A DNA stretch of 64,000 nt, taken from contig CAWCMK010000004.1 in the NCBI GenBank assembly GCA_963796705.1, positions 124,001 to 188,000 of the forward strand, given 5' to 3'. The notes beneath the pieces were generated by a model. That model was not told the DNA's origin. It did no database searches and saw nothing but the letters and a program-made list of their open reading frames with translations. Of the stretch, positions 50,612 to 57,255 are shown piece after piece (position 1 is the first letter of the stretch; each line of letters opens with the position of its first letter). The stretch comes from VRUE01 sp963796705. GTDB lineage: Bacteria > Actinomycetota > Thermoleophilia > Solirubrobacterales > 70-9. Both the position numbers and the translations under genes were made by a program.

Positions 50612-51886
50612 TCAGCCCACTCTGTACCGAAAGAGGGCCAATCCCTCGCCATCGGGAAGTCGTGGGTTCTTGACCATCCCGGCGACCAGCACCCGCCCGT
50701 GTCCGATCGGCAGCACCTGTTTCCCGACTGTATTGGAGCCATGTCCGTAGAGCGTCCTGACGATCCCCCGCTTGCCGAACTGCCTGTCCAGCTGTCCGTC
50801 GGCACTCATTCGGGTAAACACCAGGCGGCGTCGCGGTTCGTGCTCGAAAGGGCGTTCCCGATCTTCGGCACCCGTAAGAAACACGGAGCCGTCCGAGCCA
50901 GGCGCGATGTCTTCGATTCCGCTTTTTTCTCCCGGGAGCAAGAAAGTCGCCGTTCCCTGGTTGCCGAAGCTCGCATCGACCGCACCATCTTCGAGCAAGC
51001 GTAAGACACTGTCGCTGGAGGTCAGCACGAGAACCCGTCCGGAGCTATCCGAAACAACCTGCAGGGGGATCGGCGTACTGACTCGGCCGCCCTGTCCGAA
51101 CGACTGGTCGGGTTTGCCGTCGGCTTCCAGGCGCTGGATGCCCGAGCCGATGAAGAGCAGCCTGCCGCTGGAGTCGAAGCTCAGGGATTGCGCAGTTCCC
51201 GGTTCTTCGTCGATGATCGTCCCACTACTCCCAAAGGCCGCATCAACCGTCCCGCCTGGCGTGAGACGGCCGAGGAAGCCTCTTGTGATATCTGGCTCAC
51301 GAACCCCAAATTCCTTGTCGTAAAAGCCGCCGACGAGAATCCGGCCTTCCTGATCGACCGCGATGCTGAGGACGCCGACGATCGTATGTTCCTCAGAGGC
51401 CACGTGGGGCAGGCCGAAGTCAGTCGTGATTACCCCGTCACCGCCGCCGAATGTCGGATCGGGTTCCCCGGTCGGTGTGAAGCGCAGAATCTCGGCCGTC
51501 GAGTTGACCGTCCCCGCGACGACGATGCGGCCCATCGGGTCGACTGCGAGGCTGCCGAGTTCGAACCGCTGATCTTCCACGCTCGCAATTCGGAGGAGGC
51601 CGTCGTGCGCGAAGCCACGGTCGATGTGGCCATTCCCTAGGAACCCGACCACAACGGTTTCCCCTGCCAGCCCCCCGGCAGTGAATATCTCACCGCTGGG
51701 CGAGCGCGCCATCTGGACGTTGACTTCGGAGTAAATCCGACTCGCCCCGAGGTCGACCGGCTTCAGGGCCCTCCCGCCGGAGCCAAATCCAGGATCCAGT
51801 TGAACGGTCTTGGCGATGGCTCGCGAGGCGATCCCGCCCGCGAGGACCGCGGTAGCGAGGGCACAGCAGAGCATCCACCACGTCAT
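50612..51886 (-). CDS. secreted delta-60 repeat protein
   Basis: The 424-residue exported protein is built of repeats with the pattern 'DPSFGxGGxVxT...GRIxVxGxxxxxxxLxRxxxxG', such as LDPGFGSGGRALKP, PDPTFGGGDGVITT, VDAAFGSSGTI, PDQSFGQGGRV and VDASFGNQGTATF. This is the delta-60 (beta-propeller-like) family found in many environmental bacteria. ATG 51886 follows GGAGGG with 7-nt spacing and starts a signal peptide (WWMLCCALATAVLAGGIAS). Function is unknown; likely displayed or released outside the cell. It lies next to the Vgb-like protein gene in the same orientation, 203 nt apart. Confidence 0.85.
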   Translation of the reverse strand: MTWWMLCCALATAVLAGGIASRAIAKTVQLDPGFGSGGRALKPVDLGASRIYSEVNVQMARSPSGEIFTAGGLAGETVVVGFLGNGHIDRGFAHDGLLRIASVEDQRFELGSLAVDPMGRIVVAGTVNSTAEILRFTPTGEPDPTFGGGDGVITTDFGLPHVASEEHTIVGVLSIAVDQEGRILVGGFYDKEFGVREPDITRGFLGRLTPGGTVDAAFGSSGTIIDEEPGTAQSLSFDSSGRLLFIGSGIQRLEADGKPDQSFGQGGRVSTPIPLQVVSDSSGRVLVLTSSDSVLRLLEDGAVDASFGNQGTATFLLPGEKSGIEDIAPGSDGSVFLTGAEDRERPFEHEPRRRLVFTRMSADGQLDRQFGKRGIVRTLYGHGSNTVGKQVLPIGHGRVLVAGMVKNPRLPDGEGLALFRYRVG

Positions 51887-52047
51887 TCGTGCCCTCCGCT
51901 CTCGATGCAACTCGATCCTCTCGGCCGGACTGGTCTTTTCTGAAACAGGTGAGGTGCCCGAAAGTCGCACCCTAAACGCTGCCATTGTGGCTAGCACAGC
52001 ATCAGCGGGAGGCTGCGGATGCAGCAACTCCAGACCCGCTCAGGGGG

Positions 52048-52248
52048 CGGGTGTCGCAGATGGTGCGCCACGCGAGCATGCGGCACACCCAGGCGATGAT
52101 GGGTCATGCGGACGGTCGGACCACCGAGATCTACGCTGGGCGGACCACACTCGACGACATGATCGACGCGATTTCGGGCCTCAGGATCGGCGTCCTGGTC
52201 GAACACACGTTCTACCCCCCCCCAAAGATGCCCTCGCAAACCCAGTAG
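52048..52248 (+). pseudogene. tyrosine recombinase C-terminal fragment
   Basis: The plus strand reads VRHASMRHTQAMMGHADGRT then TEIYAGRTTLDDMIDAI and a stop at 52246-52248. RHTQAMMGHAD...TEIYA is the box with the His/Trp position and nucleophile Tyr found at the end of tyrosine recombinases. The rest of the domain is missing. It differs from the intact integrase at 43041-44249 in sequence and orientation. Confidence 0.6.
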
Positions 52249-52295
52249 AGGCGCCCCCCCCGTCGCATCTGAGTGGGCGTTCTGAAGGAACGGGC

Positions 52296-53444
52296 TCAGC
52301 GCAGCGAGAGCTGGCCGGCGTGATCGGCGACGACGCGGCGGGGAATGCGCGGTCGGCCGCCGTTGGCTTCGAGCCAGGCGCGGATGTCCTTGGCGTAGGC
52401 GAGTGGGTCGTCGAGGCGGTTGGCGTGCAGCTGCATGAGCAGGAGCAGGAGCAGCCGGTTGGTGCGCTCGCGGTTCTTGAACCCGTAGCGCCGAGGGTTC
52501 AGGGCGGCCCGGATCGGCTCGGTGAGACCGTCCATCGGCGAGGTCGAGAGCGGTTTCTCGGCGGGCCGCGGGCCGCGCAAGCCGCGTCGGGCGAACTGCT
52601 CGGCGACGATGCGGCCGTTACCTTCGAGCCAGTCCGAGAGCCTCGGGATCCCGGCGGCGTGGGCGTCGCGAACGAAGGGGCGCCAGGACGTGAGCCCGGT
52701 GAAGGCGGGCTGGGTGCGCGACGGCGCTGGTGAGGCCCTTGTCGTTGTCGCAGACCACCCGCGGCGGGGCGCCGCCCAGCCGACCGAGGAAGCGCTCCCA
52801 ATCGGCCTGCGACTTGCTCGTGAACGCCTCCAGGCGCCAGGGCTTGAGCCGTCCCGCCTCAAAGCCGGCCGCGCAGAAGACCCTGAAGGCGATCCGGAAG
52901 CGCCCGCCAGCAGGGTCGCGCACTGGGAACGGGACGTCGTCGAGCAGCAGCGAGCCCTCCTCGGGCCAGGCCGACTGCCGGTGCGGCTCGAAGACGACCG
53001 GCGCAAAGATCTCGACCCAGTCGCCGACGAGCTGGCCGTGCCGGGTCAGGCGCGGCTCGCCGGTCTGCGCTATCCACCGGCAGCCGCCGTGCCCGCTCGC
53101 GTGCGATCAATGCCGCCTACGCCCACCGCTCCTCCCGCGCCCACCGCGACCAGAGCCTCGGCGATCCCTCGCGCCACGAACTGGTAGTCGCGGGCGGCGT
53201 GGGGTCCCTCGTGCAGACCCACGGATCGCTCGCAGACCTCGCAGGTGTCGTGCCAGGCCTCCTCACGCGGCAGCGGCTCGGTGAAGCGGTGCGATCGGTC
53301 GCCGCTGGCGGGCAGGCAGCGATAACGCTGGCGACGGTGGTCCGGCTTTCCGTAGAGGCCGTCGAGGCGCATGCGGGAGCCGGCGTGCTCGAGCCGCGGG
53401 CAGACGGCTCGAGCCTTGCTCCACGTCTTCCCCTTCGTCGCCAT
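52296..53444 (-). pseudogene. degenerate IS transposase
   Basis: Three frames on the minus strand make up one transposase. The N-terminal zinc-ribbon part (53444-53100) reads CPRLEHAGSRMRLDGLYGKP, CEVCERSVGLHEGPHAARDY QFVARGIAEALVAV. The middle (about 53100-52740) reads FRVFCAAGFEAGRLKPWRLE, SQADWERFLGRLGGAPPRVV and CDNDKGLTSAV, with the DDE-type Asp. The end (52700-52296) is PMDGLTEPIRAALNPRRYGF to PRRVVADHAGQLSLR. Two or more frameshifts and an internal loss separate them. I cannot place the IS family with certainty. Confidence 0.6.
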
Positions 53445-53503
53445 TTCAGGCGACGAAGCTACGGCTACAGCCAGACAGAATGCTCACCTCGATGCGACGG
53501 GGG

Positions 53504-53542
53504 GGAGGCGCCTACCGGAATCGAACCGGTGTAAACGGCTTA
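53504..53542 (-). other. 3' fragment of a tRNA, probably tRNA-Cys (attachment-site relic)
   Basis: On the minus strand the sequence runs AAGCCGTTTACACCGG, TTCGATTCCGGT, AGGCGCCTCC. It contains a complete T arm (ACCGG-TTCGATT-CCGGT) and the 3' half of an acceptor stem with discriminator T and CC. GCCGTTTACA before the T arm matches the anticodon-stem and variable region of actinobacterial tRNA-Cys. The anticodon loop and the 5' half are absent. Such fragments are normally left where an integrating element used the tRNA 3' end as its attachment site. Confidence 0.6.
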
Positions 53543-53559
53543 CAGAGCACCCTCCGGAT

Positions 53560-53943
53560 TTAGCGATTGAGGCGCTTGTTGGCCACCTGATAAACCGTAT
53601 CGGCGTTCGACTCCCGGTGCTGGTGGCGGACGCCAAACGCGATGACCCGCAGGGCCAGCGGCCGATTGGGATGCGTCACCGCGACGAACACGGCCCCGAA
53701 GCGTCCGTCAGGCCACGGCAGGTAGGTCTTGACGCAGCCCTCAAGTCTCGTTCCGTCCCGGCCTTCGGCCTGGCACGCCTTGAGGCGAGACTGCGGAAGG
53801 CCACCATTGCATCGCAGCTCCTTGCGAAATGCGCGCAGTGCGTTCTCGGCGCTCGCCGGCAGTCGCTCAAGGTCCTCAGCGAGCGCATCCTCGTCAAAGC
53901 CGACCGGAAAGACCGGCTCGGGCCGATCTTCGACCACACTCAA
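53560..53943 (-). CDS. candidate toxin of a toxin-antitoxin pair (RelE/ParE-like)
   Basis: The 127-residue protein is not a confident match to a named family. Its last 60 residues, VKTYLPWPDGRFGAVFVAVT then LRVIAFGVRHQHRESNADTV YQVANKRLNR, have the strand-strand-H-x(6)-Y-x-x-A-x-x-R pattern common in RelE/ParE-type toxins. The N-terminal 60 residues are unlike them. It overlaps the stop of the small upstream gene by 4 nt, the usual arrangement with antitoxin first. It lies inside the element, near its right end. The tRNA relic lies just downstream. Confidence 0.5.
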   Translation of the reverse strand: MSVVEDRPEPVFPVGFDEDALAEDLERLPASAENALRAFRKELRCNGGLPQSRLKACQAEGRDGTRLEGCVKTYLPWPDGRFGAVFVAVTHPNRPLALRVIAFGVRHQHRESNADTVYQVANKRLNR

Positions 53944-54140
53944 CCCTCGTCGTCAGCGAGCAGCGAACCGAAGTGTCGGTCAAACGCCTCGGGGCTGAGT
54001 CGCCGCTCGCCGTGACGAGCAAGGATGGCCTCTACAGAGGTGTCCTTTCCTTCGACTGCCTCAAGAGCTGCCAGCGCTGCGTCCACTCTGTCCTCGGGCA
54101 GATGATCCAGAACTGCGCGGGCCTTCTCTCTGGTCGTCAC
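53940..54140 (-). CDS. candidate antitoxin
   Basis: The 66-residue acidic protein (TTREKARAVLDHLPEDRVDA and ARHGERRLSPEAFDRHFGSL) starts at GTG 54140 and overlaps the candidate toxin gene by 4 nt. 'KARAVLDxLPEDRVDAALAxLE' resembles the N-terminal part of antitoxins paired with RelE-type toxins in actinobacteria, where it forms a helix-based DNA-binding or toxin-neutralising module. No clear RHH or AbrB motif. The frame is open to 54233, but residues before TTREK look non-coding. Confidence 0.5.
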   Translation of the reverse strand: MTTREKARAVLDHLPEDRVDAALAALEAVEGKDTSVEAILARHGERRLSPEAFDRHFGSLLADDEG

Positions 54141-54297
54141 GCTGTAGATGGTAGCCGGGCGACCAACGGCTCGCTGGAGGGGCTGAAATGCGCCAGAAAT
54201 GCGCCAGTCAGCCACCACTTCAGCCGGAAACAACCGGAGATAACCGGAGTGAATTCCCCATTCCCATGCGAAATCTTGCTTCCCAAGCTGGGAATTG

Positions 54298-54377
54298 CAT
54301 ATCTCTCCTCCCTGTAGTAACCCCAGAATTCGCCCCTCTTAGGAGGGGCGTTTTCTGTTGTGCGGCTCTCTAGAGCC
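54298..54377 (+). repeat. right attachment-site candidate (attR), hairpin-bearing repeat copy B
   Basis: It holds the same 32 nt as 42879-42910, including CTCCCTGTAGTAACCCCAGA, then CGCCCCTC/GAGGGGCG with TTAG loop, TTTTCTGTTGT, and GGCTCTCTAGAGCC. The first palindrome half AGAGATA of copy A is absent here, as expected if the sequence to its left comes from the element. Confidence 0.65.
54331..54356 (+). terminator. intrinsic terminator
   Basis: An 8-bp stem CGCCCCTC/GAGGGGCG with loop TTAG is followed by TTTTCT. It is part of copy B. Confidence 0.6.
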
Positions 54378-54526
54378 GAAGACCGGAGGCCAAGGAAAGC
54401 GAGGATTCAGACACGACCTGAGAATCCTCCTCCCCTGTGCAAGTCCGTGCGCCAGTCTCGCCCCGCATTACAACAACGCCCGCCGTCCTGAGCCGCACAG
54501 CCGACCGAGTCGCGCTCGATGATCGA

Positions 54527-54991
54527 TTAGCTATGGCCGCCCTCCTCGGTCCCATTCTCGCCGCTCAAGCTGGCCGCCACCTCACCTGGCCGAACGCCAA
54601 GCCCGGCCTCCAGTAGAGCGCGGTCGAGGGTCACGAGCGCCGCGTCGTGGCTCTCGGCAACCGCCGCGTAGGCGGCGTCGTAGAGAGTCAGGTCGTGTTG
54701 CTCGGCAAGCTCGGTCGCGCGCCGCAAGTCGGCGCCATTTGGGCTGACCGTGGCGCAGACCTCACCGAGAGCGCCGAGGACAATCGCCGTCTGCGCGGCA
54801 CTCGCTCCCGCCCGGCCCCGCATCAGCGCGTTGCCGATCTCATAGGGCGTCAGGTCGAGGACGGCGACGCCGAGCTCGCGCGAGCGGTGGGCATCGAGAA
54901 TCGCCCGCGCCTCTGGGACTTCCTCCTCGCCCTCGGCGTGGAACCACTTGAGGGCGACGTTGGCGTCGCTAACGACGTCGATCGCGCTCAT
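54527..54991 (-). CDS. vapC: VapC-type PIN-domain toxin
   Basis: The 154-residue PIN-domain ribonuclease toxin is typical of VapBC systems, which cleave tRNA or rRNA when freed from antitoxin. Acidic metal ligands are Asp in DVVSDANVALKWFHAEGEEE, Glu in LTPYEIGNALMRGRAGASA, Asp in LTLYDAAYAAVAESHDAALV and the final Asp in LVTLDRALLEAG. ATG 54991 lies inside the vapB reading frame, a 23-nt overlap that suggests translational coupling. The frame is open to 55012. Confidence 0.88.
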   Translation of the reverse strand: MSAIDVVSDANVALKWFHAEGEEEVPEARAILDAHRSRELGVAVLDLTPYEIGNALMRGRAGASAAQTAIVLGALGEVCATVSPNGADLRRATELAEQHDLTLYDAAYAAVAESHDAALVTLDRALLEAGLGVRPGEVAASLSGENGTEEGGHS

Positions 54992-55232
54992 CGCGCCCTT
55001 CCCGCTCGGCACGGATCAGAGCGGCCGCCTCAAAGCCACAGAGGCCGTCCAGAGCGGCGCGAGCGCGCGCCAGCGCGGCGTCGATCGCGGCGGGGTCGGG
55101 CCAGCCGAGTTCGCGCCGCGCCGCCTCCTGTAGGAAGCCGCTGCGAGTGGTGCCCCGCTCGTTGGCCTCGCGGTCGATGCGGAGAAGCAGATCGTCGGGG
55201 ATCGAGACCATCACCTTCTGGGCCTTTGCCAT
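54969..55232 (-). CDS. vapB: VapB-type ribbon-helix-helix antitoxin
   Basis: The 87-residue antitoxin has an N-terminal ribbon-helix-helix DNA-binding domain: KVMVSIPDDLLLRIDREANE then RGTTRSGFLQEAARREL. The C-terminal 45 residues (ARARAALDGLCGFEAAALIR AEREGRDERDRRR) would bind and neutralise VapC. ATG 55232 is preceded by only 6 nt after a perfect TATAAT, so the message is probably leaderless. An inverted repeat TATAGCC-GGT-GGCTATA overlaps that promoter and is a probable autoregulatory operator. Confidence 0.88.
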   Translation of the reverse strand: MAKAQKVMVSIPDDLLLRIDREANERGTTRSGFLQEAARRELGWPDPAAIDAALARARAALDGLCGFEAAALIRAEREGRDERDRRR

Positions 55233-55238
55233 ATCGGC

Positions 55239-55270
55239 ATTATAGCCGGTGGCTATACCGGAAAAATTGG
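55239..55270 (-). promoter_or_regulatory. vapBC promoter and operator
   Basis: Minus strand: TATAAT at 55244-55239, with GCCGAT then ATG directly after it, predicting a leaderless transcript. The inverted repeat TATAGCC...GGCTATA (55241-55257, 3-nt centre) covers the -10 region. A weak TTTTTC lies about 16 bp upstream as -35. Confidence 0.7.
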
Positions 55271-55278
55271 TTTTGTCC

Positions 55279-55401
55279 TGGCTGCGCTCGGCGACCCACA
55301 CCGTGATCACTGAGACGCCGAGCGGTGAGTGGGCGATCGGCGGCAAGTCGCTGAGCGCCGAGGACGTGCGGGCGAAACGCGCCGCGGGCAGACCCGGCTG
55401 A
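55279..55401 (+). pseudogene. tautomerase C-terminal fragment
   Basis: The plus-strand frame reads WLRSATHTVITETPSGEWAI then GGKSLSAEDVRAKRAAGRPG and a stop. 'VxIxExPxxxWxIGGKxLS' is characteristic of the second half of 4-oxalocrotonate tautomerase-like enzymes. The first half, including the catalytic Pro1, is gone; the vapBC promoter lies at the break. A strong terminator follows the stop. Confidence 0.6.
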
Positions 55402-55411
55402 ACGATCAGGC

Positions 55412-55439
55412 GGGCGGCCCCGGGCATCCGGGGCCGCCC
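55412..55439 (+). terminator. strong hairpin terminator
   Basis: A perfect 12-bp stem GGGCGGCCCCGG / CCGGGGCCGCCC with loop GCAT is followed by TTGAATGTTCC. It lies 10 nt after the stop of the truncated tautomerase frame and before the cyclase-fusion gene. Confidence 0.65.
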
Positions 55440-55478
55440 TTGAATGTTCCTGGCGGCCGGGCGTAATCTGATCTTCGG

Positions 55479-56834
55479 ATGCGACCAGAGACTCGATATG
55501 CGCAGAGCGGAGAGATCGGGATCGCCTACCAGGTGACCGGCGAGGGCGAGATGGACCTCGTCATTGCCTTCCCCTTCCTATCGCACGTCGACCTGCTCTG
55601 GGACAGCCCCGCGATGGCTCATTTTGTGCGCCGACTCGGCTCCTTCGCCCGCGTCATCCTCTTCGACCGCCGCGGAGTCGGCCTCTCCGATCCGGCCGGC
55701 GGCGCGCCGACGCTGGAGGAGCGGATGGACGACGTGCGCGCGGTGATGGACGCGGCCGGCTCGGAGCGTGCCGCCCTGCTCGGCATGTCGGAGGGGGCGA
55801 CGATGTGCATGCTCTTCGCCGCCACCTACCCCGAGCGCACCTCGGCGCTGATCCTCTGGGGCGCAATGGCGCGCTCGACCGAAGCGGGCGACTACCCCTG
55901 GGCAGCGCCCAAGGACGCCCTGATAGAGGCCAATCAGGAGTTAATTGCGCCGTTCTGGGGTCAGGGGGCGACCATCGACATCTTCTCCCCCAGTCTCGCC
56001 GAGGACCCCAATGCCCGCGAGTTCCAGGCCCGCTTTGAGCGTCAGGCCGCCAGTCCGATGCGGGTCATGGAACTATTCCGCATGTTCCTCGACACGGACG
56101 TGCGCGACGCTCTGCCCCTGATCCAGGCACCAACCCTGGTCCTGCAACGCCGCGGCGATCGTGCCGTCAGCTACCGTGCCGCGCGCTGGCTGGCAGAGCA
56201 GATCGAGGGCAGCCGCTATATCGAGCTGGAGGGTAGGGACCACGTTCCCTGGGTCGGGGACAGCGACGCGGCCCTGGCGCCGATTGAGGAGTTCCTGACC
56301 GGCGTGCGACCGGTTCCGACGCCCGAGCGAGTCCTGGCGACGGTCCTGTTCACCGACATCGTCGACTCGACCAGGCTGGCGACGGAGATCGGAGACCGCC
56401 GCTGGCGGAGCCTGCTCGAAGAGCACCGCGATCTGGTGCGCGAAGCGCTCCAGCGCTTTGAGGGGCGCGAGATCAAGACGACCGGCGACGGCTTCCTCGC
56501 GATCTTCACCGGCCCGAGCCGCGCTGCGGAGTGCGGGCGGGCGATAGCCGATGCGATGCCCTCACTAGGGATCGAGGTGCGGGCCGGACTGCACAGCGGC
56601 GAGGTAGAGCTGATTGATGAGGATGTCGGCGGCATCGCCGTCCACGTCGCCGCGCGGATCGCGGCCCTCGCCGGTTCGCGAGAGGTCCTCGCCTCGCGCA
56701 CCGTCCGCGACCTCGCCGCTGGCTCCGGTGTCGAGTTCGAGTCCCGCGGCCATCGCGAGCTGAAGGGCGTAGCCGAGGAGTGGGAGATCTTCAGCGTCAC
56801 CGTAAGCCCGCTCTTGGCCGGGTCCGCCGTCTGA
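55479..56834 (+). CDS. alpha/beta hydrolase - adenylate/guanylate cyclase fusion
   Basis: The 451-residue two-domain protein. Residues 1-275 are an alpha/beta hydrolase: FDRRGVGLSDP, the nucleophile elbow LLGMSEGATMCMLF, and the final His in LEGRDHVPWVGD. Residues about 285-445 form a class III nucleotidyl cyclase: LATVLFTDIVDSTRLATEIG (metal Asp), FEGREIKTTGDGFLAIFTGP (Lys and second Asp), and GGIAVHVAARIAALAGSREV. In the last, His stands where canonical enzymes have Asn, as in a sub-group of actinobacterial cyclases. Such fusions may sense a ligand with the hydrolase fold and report through cyclic nucleotides (inference). No membrane segment. Start ATG 55479. A terminator-like repeat lies downstream at 57010. 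Confidence 0.88.
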   Translation: MRPETRYAQSGEIGIAYQVTGEGEMDLVIAFPFLSHVDLLWDSPAMAHFVRRLGSFARVILFDRRGVGLSDPAGGAPTLEERMDDVRAVMDAAGSERAALLGMSEGATMCMLFAATYPERTSALILWGAMARSTEAGDYPWAAPKDALIEANQELIAPFWGQGATIDIFSPSLAEDPNAREFQARFERQAASPMRVMELFRMFLDTDVRDALPLIQAPTLVLQRRGDRAVSYRAARWLAEQIEGSRYIELEGRDHVPWVGDSDAALAPIEEFLTGVRPVPTPERVLATVLFTDIVDSTRLATEIGDRRWRSLLEEHRDLVREALQRFEGREIKTTGDGFLAIFTGPSRAAECGRAIADAMPSLGIEVRAGLHSGEVELIDEDVGGIAVHVAARIAALAGSREVLASRTVRDLAAGSGVEFESRGHRELKGVAEEWEIFSVTVSPLLAGSAV

Positions 56835-57255
56835 TCCCTCGCCGGAGCGATCGACGCCGGGCATCAGCGCCCAGCCACACCCCCCATCGTCCTTCGATCC
56901 CGCGATGCGCCTCCGATCCCCGGTCAGCCGGCAATGAACCGCGCCCCAGCGGATCACGTATGACTAGACGAGGGTGGCCGCCGAGCCCATCGTCCACCCT
57001 TGAGAACACCTCCCTGTGGAGACCCCAGAATTCGCCCCTCTTCGGAGGGGCGAATTCTGTTGTATTGGTGATCGCCCCGGACCCCGATGGGGCAACACCT
57101 GCCGCAAATCGCTGGGCAGCGTCCTGCCCGTGTCAGGGGCTTTTCCTGCCAGAGACCGCGACAGAGTCGCAAGGAGAGGGCGCACCTATGGGCTCGGCGC
57201 GACCGGGAGCAGGGCGGCCATCGCGATCCGTGTCACCCGCACGCACCCGGGCGCC
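56835..57255. other. convergent intergenic region with repeat copy C
   Basis: It holds the end of the cyclase fusion gene, the hairpin repeat at 57010-57062 and a further short palindrome GATCGCCCC...GGGGC near 57070-57093. No gene is supported on either strand. Confidence 0.5.
57010..57062 (+). repeat. dispersed hairpin repeat, copy C (terminator)
   Basis: It reads CTCCCTGTGGAGACCCCAGA, a variant of the 20-nt conserved strand in copies A, B and D. It is followed by a perfect 15-bp stem CAGAATTCGCCCCTC / GAGGGGCGAATTCTG closed by a UUCG tetraloop, then TTGTATT. It terminates transcripts from either convergent gene. Confidence 0.6.

Larger units (their letters stand above)
42879..54377. mobile_element. 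putative integrative mobilizable element, about 11.5 kb
   Basis: Bounded by a 32-bp identical direct repeat (42879-42910 and 54298-54329), with longer partial similarity through a terminator-like hairpin to 42961 and 54377. Just inside each end is GCGCCAG, then AAATGCGCCAGTCAGCCAC (43011-43037 and 54190-54215), as expected of integrase or excisionase arm sites. Cargo starts with an integrase, excisionase-like gene and MobF relaxase on the minus strand. Two secreted repeat proteins, transposase and integrase relics, a tRNA-Cys fragment and a candidate toxin-antitoxin pair follow. No type IV secretion or coupling protein was seen, so transfer would depend on a helper. Confidence 0.6.
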
